NCBI RefSeq assembly: GCF_903645305.1
Contig: NZ_CAHJXO010000003.1
Location: 310,001 to 374,000 of the forward strand
From: Corynebacterium sp. Marseille-P4321
Lineage (GTDB): Bacteria > Actinomycetota > Actinomycetes > Mycobacteriales > Mycobacteriaceae
Reading direction: 5' to 3'
Length of the DNA stretch: 64,000 bases
The first letter of the stretch is position 1, and every line of letters begins with the position of its first letter. The notes below the pieces were generated by a model, which saw nothing but the letters and a program-made list of their open reading frames with translations, was not told the origin of the DNA and did no database searches. Shown in pieces: positions 1 to 8,830 of the stretch. A program made the position numbers and the translations under genes.

Positions 1-82
1 CGGAAAGCGCCTGGCCCTGGGAGGTGGGCGCGTGGAGCTGCTCCTCGCCGTGCCCCTGGTTCGAGGTAATAGAGGTAGTCAT
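1..82 (-). CDS. sdhA: Succinate dehydrogenase flavoprotein subunit, N-terminal fragment
   Basis: Only the first 27 codons are inside the window; the gene runs off the left edge. The start ATG (complement of 80-82) is preceded by an AGGAG ribosome binding site (complement of 91-95). The visible residues (MTTSITSNQGHG...) are a polar N-terminal extension, so no FAD motif is in view. The call rests on position: it begins 22 bp after the sdhC stop on the same strand, matching the sdhC-sdhA-sdhB operon of corynebacteria, where SdhA carries FAD and oxidises succinate on the cytoplasmic face of the membrane. Confidence 0.75.
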   Translation of the reverse strand, partial: MTTSITSNQGHGEEQLHAPTSQGQALS

Positions 83-104
83 ATGTGTTTCTCCTAGTTA
101 GCCG

Positions 105-878
105 TTACCGAGCGAAATCCGGGACCCAGCCGAACGCGATAGCGAGCGGCATGATCACGTTACCGGCGACAACAATGAACGGAAGGATGTAAGCCAGCAC
201 AACCATCAGGCCCTGGCCGCGCTTGCCCAGCCAGCCCAAGTCGCTCACTGCGAGGTAAACGCCGTGAGTGAGGTGGAGCAGCAGCGCGAGGTTCGCCACC
301 ACGTAGACCAAGGTGACCCACCAGCGGCCCGGCGCAAAGGTGGCGAGCAGGTTGTCGCGCACCGCACCGTGGACGAACTCGTCGGACGCCACAACCTCGC
401 CGACGGTGAGGTCGAGCAGGTGGAAAACGATAAACAGCAGCAGGATGATGCCGGTGACCAGCATCGCGCGGGTAGCAGTAGACTGCCATCCGCCCATAAG
501 GTTCGTGCGCTTGAACTTGCCGCGCGACTTAGAGGAGCGGGACCTCAGCGCGAACGCGCCGTAGATGTGCAGCACCAGGCAGGCCAGCAGGATGATGCGC
601 AGGATCCACAGGAAACCCTCGCGCGGGAACAGCGGCTCACCGATGGTGCGCAGGAACTCGCCGTACTCGTCGATCGGCGCAGTGCCATCGGCCTTGAGCG
701 GCATGAAGATCTTCAGGTTGCCCACCATGTGACCCAGAACGAAGAGACCGAAGATGAGGCCAGTGATGGCCATGGTCAGCTTCAGAGCCCACGTGGGGTA
801 GGACGGCCGCTCGCGCAGCGGCTTCTCAGTGATTTTTCCGTGACGAATGGCTTCACGGTCTGCGTTTTGTACAGTCAT
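105..878 (-). CDS. sdhC: Succinate dehydrogenase cytochrome b subunit
   Basis: Encodes 257 aa, the usual length of corynebacterial SdhC (cytochrome b558 type membrane anchor). It passes electrons from the flavoprotein/iron-sulfur part to menaquinone. Five or so hydrophobic segments are visible (for example around TMAITGLIFGLFVLGHMVGNL), with several histidines in membrane segments (GHMVGN, LHIYGAF, FHLLDL, LHLTHGVY) that can act as haem ligands. The start at 878 was chosen because a GGAGGT ribosome site lies just upstream and the family begins near here; a longer open frame to 1064 has no such support. First gene of the sdh operon. Confidence 0.92.
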   Translation of the reverse strand: MTVQNADREAIRHGKITEKPLRERPSYPTWALKLTMAITGLIFGLFVLGHMVGNLKIFMPLKADGTAPIDEYGEFLRTIGEPLFPREGFLWILRIILLACLVLHIYGAFALRSRSSKSRGKFKRTNLMGGWQSTATRAMLVTGIILLLFIVFHLLDLTVGEVVASDEFVHGAVRDNLLATFAPGRWWVTLVYVVANLALLLHLTHGVYLAVSDLGWLGKRGQGLMVVLAYILPFIVVAGNVIMPLAIAFGWVPDFAR

Positions 879-1146
879 GGCACCTCCAGTGTCGTAAACA
901 CGATACGAAATCTCGCCCCCTTCCACACCTTGAATCTGCAGGCGTTTTCCCACCCCATTGCCCCGCGCACCCCAGACCGAAGTCCCACCCGCACCATACG
1001 ACGCACCCCGGCTATAGATTGTGAGGTTTGCCATAGTCGGGTATCCGTCGTGGGGGATCGGCAAATCTGACCCCGTTCAGTGTCAATCTTTGGTTGGTAA
1101 GTTTCCCCTTACTGCCAGCTCAGGTGAAAGTGGGTACGCTCGTGGC
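879..1146. promoter_or_regulatory. Divergent promoter region between sdhC and the SRPBCC gene
   Basis: A 268-bp non-coding stretch separates two divergent genes and must hold the sdh promoter (leftward) and the promoter of the SRPBCC gene (rightward). A TACGCT hexamer just before the ATG at 1147 would fit a -10 element of a leaderless or near-leaderless transcript. I could not identify a convincing operator for known sdh regulators. Confidence 0.4.
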
Positions 1147-1632
1147 ATGGCTATCGATAAGAACACTGAAAATTCCGCTACCCGACAGATCGACGCACCG
1201 GCGAAGGAGATCTTCGACATCCTCTCCAACCCGGAGCGCCACTCTGAGACCGACGACTCCGGCATGGTTGTATCCGCAGACAACGGCCAGCGCCTAGAGA
1301 AGGTCGGCGACATCTTCACCATGAACATGACGAAGGAGGACGGCGACTACCAGACCAAGAACGAGGTCTTCGCCTTCCAGGAGGACCGCATTATCGGCTG
1401 GAAGAACGTGGAGAACACCACCGCCGAGGTCACCGTCGGCGCGAAGTGGCTTTACGAGCTGGAGCCTATCGACGCCGACAACACCGAGGTGAAGCTGACC
1501 TACCAGCGCGACGAGCTGGAGGAGAACCTGCTGAGCATGTCCGAGACGTTCGACGACGACTTCCTCGCAAAGTCCCTCGACTCCCTCGCTGCAGCAGTTG
1601 CCGGCACCGACAACCCGACGCAGAAGGGCTAA
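1147..1632 (+). CDS. SRPBCC (START/Bet v1-like) family protein
   Basis: 161 aa, acidic, soluble, with no signal peptide. The N-terminal pattern ATRQIDAPAKEIFDILSNPERH is typical of SRPBCC ligand-binding proteins, in which a long helix packs over a curved sheet to form a hydrophobic cavity. Ligand unknown. The start at 1147 is preferred because the family begins close to it and the upstream in-frame residues overlap the sdh promoter. A strong hairpin terminator follows, so the gene is probably monocistronic. Confidence 0.8.
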   Translation: MAIDKNTENSATRQIDAPAKEIFDILSNPERHSETDDSGMVVSADNGQRLEKVGDIFTMNMTKEDGDYQTKNEVFAFQEDRIIGWKNVENTTAEVTVGAKWLYELEPIDADNTEVKLTYQRDELEENLLSMSETFDDDFLAKSLDSLAAAVAGTDNPTQKG

Positions 1633-1671
1633 CCATCTTGTAGCGCGCCCAGAGCTGCGCTAACCCCACGC

Positions 1672-1709
1672 TCGACCCCGCTATCTCCGAAGCGAGATAG
1701 CGGGGTCGA
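1672..1709 (+). terminator. Hairpin terminator after the SRPBCC gene
   Basis: Perfect 16-bp stem (1672-1687 with 1694-1709) around a 6-nt CGAAGC loop, followed by a short T-containing tail. It closes the SRPBCC transcript. Confidence 0.8.
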
Positions 1710-1750
1710 TCTCGTTATCGGGCGCCGCGTGCCTGCGTAGGCTCTGAGAC

Positions 1751-2353
1751 ATGGAGCGCAGCTACTACTGGGAACACCCAGATGACCCGCAGATACAGAA
1801 CCAGGCGGAGGTGTCGTTCGAACCTGACGGGCTCAGGGCGAACGGGATCCAGATCGGGCCCGGATATTCGGCACGGTGGATACTAGAAGCGCTAGATGAC
1901 TGGACAACGCAGGCCATCCACGTCCACGTGCTCGGCGAGGGGTGGAACCGAATGCTCAAGCTGGAGCGGGATTCCGACGGCGTGTGGACGAGCGAGACTT
2001 CGGTGAGTGGCGAGCAGCCAGCGGAGCTCGCAGCCCCGGACACGCACCCCGGCATCGCCGCTGAGGAGGATCTCAGTGAAGCGTTGGACTGCGATCTGGG
2101 GATGTGCCCAGTTACCAACACCATGCCGATCAGGCGGCTCGACTTATTGGGGCAAGAAGTGCCGGAGACGAGGCTGATCATGGCCTGGATTGAGATGCCA
2201 TCACTACGCGTGATCGCGTCGGATCAGTACTACAGTTCCGTCGACGAGCGCACGGTGCGGTACAAAAGCGGAACGCGCGGGGTGGATGTGGAGCTCCAGG
2301 TCGACGAGGACGGGGTGGTCCTCCACTACCCCGATCTGGCGCGGCGCCTCTAG
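1751..2353 (+). CDS. Putative glycolipid-binding family protein
   Basis: 200 aa. The overall pattern (N-terminal RSYYWEHPD, central LDCDLGMCPVTNTMPIRRLDLL, then IMAWIEMPSLRVIASDQYYSS) matches the putative glycolipid-binding family (formerly DUF1089), for which no reaction is known. No signal peptide or membrane segment is seen, so it should be cytoplasmic. It stands alone between the terminator at 1672 and the lpd 3' end, with which it is convergent. Start at ATG 1751; no strong ribosome site is visible, so the transcript could be leaderless. Confidence 0.75.
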   Translation: MERSYYWEHPDDPQIQNQAEVSFEPDGLRANGIQIGPGYSARWILEALDDWTTQAIHVHVLGEGWNRMLKLERDSDGVWTSETSVSGEQPAELAAPDTHPGIAAEEDLSEALDCDLGMCPVTNTMPIRRLDLLGQEVPETRLIMAWIEMPSLRVIASDQYYSSVDERTVRYKSGTRGVDVELQVDEDGVVLHYPDLARRL

Positions 2354-2434
2354 CTCATCGATGGGAGGCCCGCTCTACTGCCAAGACCACTACGGCCCTT
2401 GAGCGAGTGGCGCGACCGGGCCCCTAGACGACCG

Positions 2435-2447
2435 CGTCGATAAGCAA
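2435..2447 (+). repeat. Dispersed 13-mer, exact copy
   Basis: CGTCGATAAGCAA, intergenic, just beyond the lpd stop. Confidence 0.9.
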
Positions 2448-2454
2448 ATGCTAC

Positions 2455-3867
2455 TTAGAGGTTGATCATGTGGCCCTCGACGCCGTGAGCGATCTCCTTG
2501 AGCACCTCGGACAGCGTCGGGTGGATGTGGATCGAGCGAGCGATCTCACCGGCGGTGAGGTCGAAGCGCTGCGCGAGCACAACCTCCGGAATAAGCTCGG
2601 AGACGTTTGCGCCCACGAGGTGGCAGCCGAGGATCTCGCCGAACTCTGCGTCCGCGACGAGCTTGCCAAAGCCGGCGGTCTCCGCTAGGCCGACTGCCTT
2701 GCCGTTCGCAGAGAACGGGAACGTGGCGACCTTGATGTCGCGGTCCGGCCACTTCTCCTTCGCCTGCTCCTCGGTGTAGCCCATGGAGGCGACCTGAGGG
2801 TTGCAGAAGGTGGCGCGCGGGGTCATCATGTAATCCTCGATTTCGAGGGTCTCCGCGTCCGCGATGGTCTCGGCGGCGATGATGCCCTGTGCCTCAGCGA
2901 CGTGCGCCAGCTGGAGCTTCGCCGTGACATCGCCGATGGCGTAGATGCCGTCGACGTTGGTGCGCATGCGCTCGTCGATAGCAATAGCCCCACGATCGGT
3001 CAGCTCGACACCCGTGTTCTCCAGGCCGTAGCCCTCGGTGCGCGGAGCGAAGCCGACGGAGATCATCACGCGGTCCGCGGTGAGGGTCTGCACGTCTTCG
3101 GAGTCGTTCTTCTTCACGTCGACCTCGACGGAATCGCCGTTGTCGCGCACCTCGGTGGTGGCGTGGCCGGTGAGCAGCTTCACGCCGAGCTTCTTGTAGC
3201 GCTTCGCAATCTCCTTGGACACATCCTTGTCCTCGTTCGGCAGGACGCGGTCCATGTACTCGATGACCGTGACGTCCACGCCGTAGTTGGACAGCACGTA
3301 GGCGAACTCCATGCCGATGGCGCCGCCGCCGACGATGATCATCTTCTCCGGGGCCTCCGGGTTGAGGATCTGCTCCTCGTAGGAGACCACGTTGTCGGAC
3401 AGCTCGATGCCCGGGAGGGTGCGCACCACTGCGCCGGTGGCGATGATGCAGTCGTCGAAGGTGACGGTCATGCCCTTGTCGTCGCCCTCGGTGATCTCGA
3501 TGGTCTTGGCGTCCTTGAACGAGCCCAGGCCGTTGATCTCCTGGATCTTGTTCTTCTTCATCAAGTAGTGCACGCCGCCGACGATCTTCTCGGAGACCTT
3601 GCGGGAGCGCTTTTGGGCGTCCGTGTAGTCGAACTCCACGTCGCCCTTGATGCCGAACGTCTTCGCCTCGTGGTTGAAGATCTCCGCAACCTCTGCGTTC
3701 TTGATCAGCGATTTGGACGGGATGCAGCCCACATTCAGGCACACACCTCCCCAGTACTGCTTCTCAATGACAGCCACTTTCTTACCAAGCTGAGCTGCAC
3801 GGATAGCGGCAACGTAGCCACCGGGGCCCGCGCCGAGGACAACAACGTCAAAATGTTCTTTACTCAC
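2455..3867 (-). CDS. lpd: Dihydrolipoamide dehydrogenase (E3)
   Basis: 470 aa, full family length. FAD motif [14 protein letters not shown] near residue 12, redox-active disulfide in [13 protein letters not shown] (Cys43/Cys48), NAD motif [10 protein letters not shown], second FAD motif AIGDVT, and the C-terminal HIHPTLSE with the catalytic His-Glu pair. It reoxidises the lipoyl groups of pyruvate and 2-oxoglutarate dehydrogenase complexes. It is divergent from a mycolyltransferase gene, with very little space between the two starts. An exact copy of the dispersed 13-mer sits 8 bp beyond its stop codon. Confidence 0.97.
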   Translation of the reverse strand: MSKEHFDVVVLGAGPGGYVAAIRAAQLGKKVAVIEKQYWGGVCLNVGCIPSKSLIKNAEVAEIFNHEAKTFGIKGDVEFDYTDAQKRSRKVSEKIVGGVHYLMKKNKIQEINGLGSFKDAKTIEITEGDDKGMTVTFDDCIIATGAVVRTLPGIELSDNVVSYEEQILNPEAPEKMIIVGGGAIGMEFAYVLSNYGVDVTVIEYMDRVLPNEDKDVSKEIAKRYKKLGVKLLTGHATTEVRDNGDSVEVDVKKNDSEDVQTLTADRVMISVGFAPRTEGYGLENTGVELTDRGAIAIDERMRTNVDGIYAIGDVTAKLQLAHVAEAQGIIAAETIADAETLEIEDYMMTPRATFCNPQVASMGYTEEQAKEKWPDRDIKVATFPFSANGKAVGLAETAGFGKLVADAEFGEILGCHLVGANVSELIPEVVLAQRFDLTAGEIARSIHIHPTLSEVLKEIAHGVEGHMINL

Positions 3868-3910
3868 GGTTCATATGGTACGTGCACCTCTGGCAAAATG
3901 TCTCAAGAGC

Positions 3911-5362
3911 ATGTCCGCGCCCTTGAATGGAAAGCGAGTCACACCCGTGAAACTCACCCGTCCCGCCGTCGCGGCGGCAACCGTCGCCATCCTCGCCGCC
4001 TCCGCGGTTCCCCACGTTGCCGACCAAGCCGACGCCCCCGGCCCCGTGATCCAGGCGGCGGACGAGAAAGTGCTTACCTCCGTGAAGGAAGTGCCCGAGG
4101 AGGCACCGGCTGCTGAGAAGGCGCCGGAGGAAGAGGTTGGGGACGGGAAGGTAGAGGGTGCCGCGGAGCCGTCGATAAGCAAAAAGCCTGCTGAACTACC
4201 TCAAGGCGATAGCGAGCCCGTCACGGACGAAAACCTGCCGGACCCCGAGCCCGTGCCCGAGGCAGAGCCGACCGATCCGCCCGTGCGCGCACTCAATGAG
4301 GCGCCGAAGACTTACAAGGGTGAGCCACAAAGGTGGTACTCGCTGACCAAGTACGGCGCGCTACCACATGGCGAGGCGCTCGAAGTGAAGTCCGAGTCGA
4401 TGGAGCGATACATCCCGATCGCGTTCTTCCGCGCCCACGACGCGAACAACAACATCGTCGACAACGCTCCGACGATCTACCTGCTTAACGGCGCTGGCGG
4501 GTCTGAGCAGAACACCGACTGGGTGGCGCAAGCACTGCCGCAGATGGTGGAAACGTTCCGCGGCCAGGGCGTCAACGTCGTGGTGCCAATGGAAGGCGCG
4601 TTCTCCTACTATGTGGACTGGGCCGCGGAGCCGCCCGTATCGCCGGAAGAGAGCCACTTCTACAAGGGCAAGCAAATGTGGTCGACCTTCCTTGCCAAGG
4701 AACTCCCCCAGGCCATTGAGCGGTACGCGAAGGCCAACGACAAGCGCGCCGTGGCCGGCCTTTCGATGGCGGCGACCTCCACCCTGCTGCTGGCCGAGCA
4801 CAACCCGGGTTTCTACCAGGCGGTCGGCTCTTACTCCGGCTGCGCGGCGACCTCCACCCCGCTGCCGAACTTCTTTGTTGGCCTGACAGTGAACCGTGGC
4901 GCGTCCAGCATGACCCCGGACCACGTCTTCGGCCCGATGGGCTCGGACTACAACCGCTACAACGACGCGCTGGTCAATGCCGCGCAGCTGAAGGGCACGA
5001 AGGTGTACCTGTCTACCGGCACCGGTTTGGCTGCCGAGTCCGACATGGCGGGCACCCTGGCGAAACGCCTGAAGGACACCGGGCAGTACAGCGACTTCGA
5101 GGCATCCTCGGTGGGCTCAGCGAAAGCGTACACGCTTCAGGTTGAAGGCGGTGTGATTGAGGCGGCGATGAACGCTTGCACCCACGACCTCATCGCGAAG
5201 ATGCAGGGCAACGGTATGAAGCGCGCCGCTGGCGAAGTGATCCAGTCGGACGAGGATTTCGTTGCGGAGCTGCGCAACGTGGGCACCCACTCCTGGCCGG
5301 TGTGGAAGGACGACCTGAAGCTGTCCTTCGACCGGGTGTTCAAGCCGGCGCTTGGGCTCTAA
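3911..5362 (+). CDS. Secreted mycolyltransferase (antigen 85/Cmt family) with acidic-proline linker
   Basis: 483 aa from ATG 3911. N-terminal signal sequence (hydrophobic AVAAATVAILAASAV), then about 90 residues of Pro/Glu-rich linker, then an alpha/beta-hydrolase esterase domain. The nucleophile is the serine of GLSMA (about residue 285); the histidine is in GTHSWPVW near the C-terminus. Family role: transfer of mycolyl groups between trehalose mycolates and arabinogalactan outside the plasma membrane. Start is uncertain: GTG 3947 gives a cleaner signal peptide, while an ATG at 3875 would leave 7 bp to lpd. The linker, absent from the second copy at 5718, holds an exact 13-mer element at 4170. 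Confidence 0.88.
   Translation: MSAPLNGKRVTPVKLTRPAVAAATVAILAASAVPHVADQADAPGPVIQAADEKVLTSVKEVPEEAPAAEKAPEEEVGDGKVEGAAEPSISKKPAELPQGDSEPVTDENLPDPEPVPEAEPTDPPVRALNEAPKTYKGEPQRWYSLTKYGALPHGEALEVKSESMERYIPIAFFRAHDANNNIVDNAPTIYLLNGAGGSEQNTDWVAQALPQMVETFRGQGVNVVVPMEGAFSYYVDWAAEPPVSPEESHFYKGKQMWSTFLAKELPQAIERYAKANDKRAVAGLSMAATSTLLLAEHNPGFYQAVGSYSGCAATSTPLPNFFVGLTVNRGASSMTPDHVFGPMGSDYNRYNDALVNAAQLKGTKVYLSTGTGLAAESDMAGTLAKRLKDTGQYSDFEASSVGSAKAYTLQVEGGVIEAAMNACTHDLIAKMQGNGMKRAAGEVIQSDEDFVAELRNVGTHSWPVWKDDLKLSFDRVFKPALGL
4170..4182 (+). repeat. Dispersed 13-mer, exact copy
   Basis: CGTCGATAAGCAA in the mycolyltransferase linker, read PSISK with a rare ATA codon. Confidence 0.9.
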
Positions 5363-5409
5363 GGTGTCGTTGAGCTCGGTCACTTGAGGGGGCAGAAAAC
5401 CGGGGCACG

Positions 5410-5427
5410 AAAAAAGGCGCGATTTTT
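5410..5427. repeat. A-tract/T-tract element (A6-N7-T5)
   Basis: Lies in the terminator hairpin between convergent genes. Confidence 0.6.
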
Positions 5428-5442
5428 CGATCGCGCCTTTTT
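5411..5442 (+). terminator. Rho-independent terminator between convergent genes
   Basis: 13-bp stem AAAAAGGCGCGAT / ATCGCGCCTTTTT with a 6-nt loop. It sits between the mycolyltransferase stop and the stop of the small minus-strand ORF, so it can serve both directions. Confidence 0.85.
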
Positions 5443-5470
5443 GCTTGGGTTCTCTGGGGTTTCCTGAGCC

Positions 5471-5581
5471 TTAGAACATGCCCAGGTTGAATGCGATGGT
5501 GGAAGACATCGAGGAGCCAGCGTGGATAACCTGGCCGAGGACCTCGTTGATTTGCAGCTGGATTGCTTCGATCGGGTTCAC
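5471..5581 (-). CDS. Very small amphipathic protein, possible mycomembrane peptide
   Basis: 36 codons from a GTG start (complement of 5579-5581) to TAA. A GAAAGG ribosome site lies 7 nt upstream of the GTG, which supports translation. The peptide begins NPIEAIQLQINEVLGQVIHA and continues into a short Ser-rich stretch (GSSMSS) and a hydrophobic end. It lies on the opposite strand between two mycolyltransferase genes. Known corynebacterial mycomembrane peptides (PorA, PorH, ProtX) are similarly tiny, lack signal peptides and carry mycolate on serine, so this is a candidate of that kind by size, composition and location; I see no firm sequence match. Confidence 0.5.
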   Translation of the reverse strand: MNPIEAIQLQINEVLGQVIHAGSSMSSTIAFNLGMF

Positions 5582-5631
5582 GGGAAAGCCTTTCGCTAGA
5601 GGGGGTGGGGGCAGACAACGTACGTCACGCT

Positions 5632-5661
5632 GGCAACTACCGTAACGTACGATAACTTGCC
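5632..5661. promoter_or_regulatory. Operator-like repeats in the divergent promoter of the small ORF and mycolyltransferase
   Basis: The 136 bp between the two divergent starts contain ACGTACGT, then GGCAA...TTGCC arms (5632-5636 and 5657-5661) enclosing CCGTAACGTACG, followed by CCGTACCGTACA. Repeated CGTA words are unusual in this window and suggest a shared operator. Confidence 0.35.
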
Positions 5662-5717
5662 GTACCGTACAATGCCGCATGAATGCAGGCAAGACCGGCG
5701 AAAGGACAGCGTTTCCC

Positions 5718-6809
5718 ATGAAGCACCTGAAATCGGCGATTGTCGCCGCAGTCACCGCGACGGCGCTCGCCCTCGCACCCGTCGCGACGGCGGTTCCGCA
5801 GCCTGCCGGCGTTGTGAAGACGTGGGATGCTCCCTCCAGCCCACCCCTGGTAACCAACACCGGCACGCCTCAGGGCTGGGTGAAGCAGGTGGACCACAGG
5901 AACCTGCTGTCGTTTAAGGTCTTCTCACCTTCGATGAAGCGCGACATCCCCGTCGCCGTCATCCCCGCCACCGACGCGGCCGGTAAGCGCGTGCAGAAGG
6001 CGCCGACGCTCTACTTGCTCAACGGCGCAGGTGGTGCGGAGCAAGACCAGGACTGGGTCAACATGGCTACCACCGTGAAGTTCTTCCAGGGCAAGCGCGT
6101 CAACGTGGTGATCCCGCAGGCTGGCGCGTTCTCCTATTACACGGACTGGGTGGACAACAACCTGAACACCCCGTATCTGAAGGGCCCGCAGAAGTGGGAG
6201 ACGTTTCTAACCAAGGAGCTGCCCGGCCCCATCGAACGCACGATGAATGCAAACGACAAGCGTGCTATCGCCGGGTTCTCCATGTCCGGCACGTCCGCTC
6301 TTGTGCTGCCGCAACACAACCCCGGCATGTACAAGGCCGCTGCCTCCTTCTCTGGCTGCGCCGCCACTAGCTCCCCGCACGCCTACAACTACGCGCGTCT
6401 GACCGTGAACCGCGGCGGTGCGCAGCCGGAGCAGATGTGGGGCCCGATGGGCGGCAAGTACAACCGCTACAACGACGCGCTGCTCGGCGCCGAAAAGCTG
6501 CGTGGCACGAAGCTGTACATCTCCACCGCGACGGGGCTGGCGGGCCGCCAGGATCAGGTCTCTTACCTGGTGGGACTGGGGTTGCAGCCAGCCGCGGCGC
6601 AGCTGAACTCGGCAATCCTGCAGGTTGAGGGCGGTGTCATTGAGGCCGCGATCAACCAGTGCACGCACGACCTGCGCGCGAAGCTGGAGGGCCTGAAGAT
6701 CCCGGCGCACTACGAGTTCCGCAACGTGGGCACCCACTCCTGGTCCTACTGGCGCACCGACGTGGAAAAGGCGTGGGCCACCACGCTGAAGCCGGCACTG
6801 GGCGTGTAA
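5718..6809 (+). CDS. Secreted mycolyltransferase (antigen 85/Cmt family)
   Basis: 363 aa. Signal peptide MKHLKSAIVAAV...ATAVPQP, then the esterase domain aligning along its length with the 3911 gene: shared LYLLNGAGG, GAFSYYTDW, AGFSMSGTS (nucleophile about Ser188), FSGCAATS, YNRYNDAL, LQVEGGVIEAA and GTHSWSYW (catalytic His). It lacks the acidic-proline linker of its paralogue. The start at 5718 follows an AAAGGA site; an in-frame ATG 39 bp upstream would put extra charged residues before the signal. The stop codon abuts the first ATG of the broken peptidase gene (6810). Confidence 0.93.
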   Translation: MKHLKSAIVAAVTATALALAPVATAVPQPAGVVKTWDAPSSPPLVTNTGTPQGWVKQVDHRNLLSFKVFSPSMKRDIPVAVIPATDAAGKRVQKAPTLYLLNGAGGAEQDQDWVNMATTVKFFQGKRVNVVIPQAGAFSYYTDWVDNNLNTPYLKGPQKWETFLTKELPGPIERTMNANDKRAIAGFSMSGTSALVLPQHNPGMYKAAASFSGCAATSSPHAYNYARLTVNRGGAQPEQMWGPMGGKYNRYNDALLGAEKLRGTKLYISTATGLAGRQDQVSYLVGLGLQPAAAQLNSAILQVEGGVIEAAINQCTHDLRAKLEGLKIPAHYEFRNVGTHSWSYWRTDVEKAWATTLKPALGV

Positions 6810-7224
6810 ATGCGCTCGATCGCACCGCAGCTTCTCGACGAAATCTCCGGCCCCGACGCCCTCGCCTGGGCGAGCGAGTGGTCGACTGCCACCGAGGCAA
6901 AGCTGGAAAGCGCCGAACTGCGGGAGCGTATCCGCGCGTCACTAGACGCGCAGGACAAGATCCCGTAGGTGCGCCGACGCGGGGAGTACCTGTATAACTT
7001 CTGGCGCGACGCAGACCACCCGCGGGGCCTGTGGCGTCGCACCACCTCCGAGGGTTTCGAATCTGGGGAATGGGAGGTGGCTTTAGACGTCGATAAGCTT
7101 GCTGCCTCAGAGGGCGAGGACTGGGTGTGGAAGGCGCCGCCGTGCTACCTCTGACCTGGGACAGGGCGCTCGTGTACCTTTCGCGCGGCGGGGCTGATGC
7201 GACGGTGGTGCGCGAGTTCGATTT

Positions 7225-7242
7225 AAAAAACGGGCGTTTTTT
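7225..7242. repeat. A-tract/T-tract element (A6-N6-T6)
   Basis: In the broken peptidase gene, read LKNGRFL. Confidence 0.85.
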
Positions 7243-7388
7243 GGAAGACGGGTTCTGCGTGCCCGAGGCGAAGACATCCGTGAGTTGGGTGGACCGCGAC
7301 ACCATCCTGGTGGGCACCGACGAGGGCGAGGGGTCGCTCACCGAATCCGGCTACCCGATGCGGGTGAGCCGGTGGACCAGGGCGGGCG

Positions 7389-7406
7389 AAAAAACGGCCC
7401 TTTTTT
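7389..7406. repeat. A-tract/T-tract element (A6-N6-T6)
   Basis: In the broken peptidase gene, read EKTALFS. Confidence 0.85.
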
Positions 7407-8126
7407 CGGGCGAGCCTTCTGACGTGGCCGTATCCGGATCTTACGACCCCACCCCGGGCTACGAGCGCATAGTGATCGAGCGGGCCTTGGACTTCTACAA
7501 CTCGCGCACCTGGGTCGACGGCGTGGAGCTCGAGCTGCCCACGGACTGCGATGCGATCCCCCATGGGCCGTGGCTGTTCATTCAACCACGCACCACCTAC
7601 GGCGACGTGCCGGCGGGTGCGCTGGCGGTGGTCGAGCTAGAGGCGTTCCTTGGAGGGTCGCGCGAGTTCACGGTGCTGGAATCAGATGCCACTGTCGAGC
7701 AGATCGCGTTCACGAAGCACCACCTGCTGCTGACGTGCCTGGTGGATGTGGCGACGCGCATTTACCGCATCGAGTTGGGTACCTGGCAGCGCGAAGAGAT
7801 TGCGCTGCCCGATGCTGCGGCGGCCCACGTAGTGGCCACAAGCGCGCTCGACGGCGACGAGACTTGGATCGCCGCCTCCAGCTTCACCACCCCAACCACC
7901 CTGCTTCGCGACGGCGAGCCGGTGAAGCAAGCGTCTTCGCACTTTGACACGTCCGGCTTGGAAACGCGTCAGCACTGGGCTACCTCGGCAGACGGGACGC
8001 GGATCCCCTACTTCATCACCGGCACCTTCGACGGGGAGACGCACCCGACGCTGGTGGGCGGATACGGCGGCTTCGAGGTCTCGCTCACCCCGGGGTTCTC
8101 AAACGTGCGGGGCATGGCGTGGCTGG

Positions 8127-8143
8127 AAAAAGGGCGGTTTTTT
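8127..8143. repeat. A-tract/T-tract element (A5-N6-T6)
   Basis: In the broken peptidase gene, read EKGRFF. Confidence 0.85.
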
Positions 8144-8774
8144 GTGCAGCCGAACCTGCGCGGCGGCGGCGAGTTCGGGCCCGAATGGCACACGCAGGTG
8201 GTGAAGACGAACCGGCACAAAGTGTGGGAGGACCACAAAGCGGTGCTGGAGGACCTGGTGGCGCGCGGGTACGCGAAGCCGGAGCAGATCGCGATTCGCG
8301 GCGGATCCAACGGCGGCCTGCTCACCGCCGGGGCGCTCACGCAGTACCCGCAGGCGTTCGGCGCGGCCGTAGTGCAGGTGCCACTGACGGACATGCTGCG
8401 CTACCACACGCTATCTGCCGGCGCGTCCTGGATGGCGGAGTACGGTGACCCGGGCGATGCGGTTGAGCGCGCCGCTATTGAACGCTGGTCGCCGCTGCAC
8501 AACGTGCGTACCGAGCCTGCGTATCCCCCGGCGTTGGTCACCACTTCCACCCGCGACGACCGCGTGCACCCGGCCCACGCCCGCACGTTCGCGCTGGCGT
8601 TGCACGAGGCGGGCCAGCCGGTGGACTACTTTGAGAACACAGCGGGCGGGCACGCGGGGGCGGCTGACAACGACCAGGTGGCCCGTGTGGAAGCGATGAT
8701 CTATACCTGGATTGAGCAGCACATCGCTTAACTGCGTTTTCGCTGGTCAGGAACGCGTCGGCGCGTGCTATATC

Positions 8775-8788
8775 GTGTGCATTCACAC
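8775..8788. promoter_or_regulatory. Short palindrome upstream of the HNH/DUF222 gene
   Basis: GTGTG-CATT-CACAC lies next to a TATAT sequence about 45 bp before the start at 8831. The spacing is shorter than the GlxR consensus (TGTGA-N6-TCACA), so the binding protein, if any, is not identified. Confidence 0.3.
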
Positions 8789-8830
8789 ACTCATTCCGCT
8801 TAATTTACGCACGCACCCACGGGGGACACC

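Larger units (their letters stand above)
6810..8731 (+). pseudogene. Prolyl oligopeptidase (S9A), broken by a nonsense codon and a frameshift
   Basis: Three pieces together read as one S9A peptidase. Piece 1 (6810-6968) starts MRSIAPQLLDE and ends at TAG 6966, where the family has Tyr (DKIP-Y-VRRRGEYLYNFW). Piece 2 (6969-about 7132) continues in the same frame through YLYNFWRDADHPRGLWRRTT to EDWVWK. From about 7130 the homology jumps one frame (GAAVLPLTWDRALVYLSRGG) and stays open to 8731, as if one base of a G run was lost. The catalytic part is intact: Ser in GGSNGG, Asp in TSTRDDRVH, His in GGHAG. A product of 534 aa from GTG 7127 could be made but would lack the N-terminal blade. Read errors remain possible. 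Confidence 0.85.

Noticed and set aside
7225-7232. A-AAA-AAC slippery heptamer suggesting programmed frameshifting in the peptidase gene
   Set aside because: It lies downstream of the frame break near 7130, and the same run recurs at many A/T elements in intact genes, so it does not explain the frameshift.
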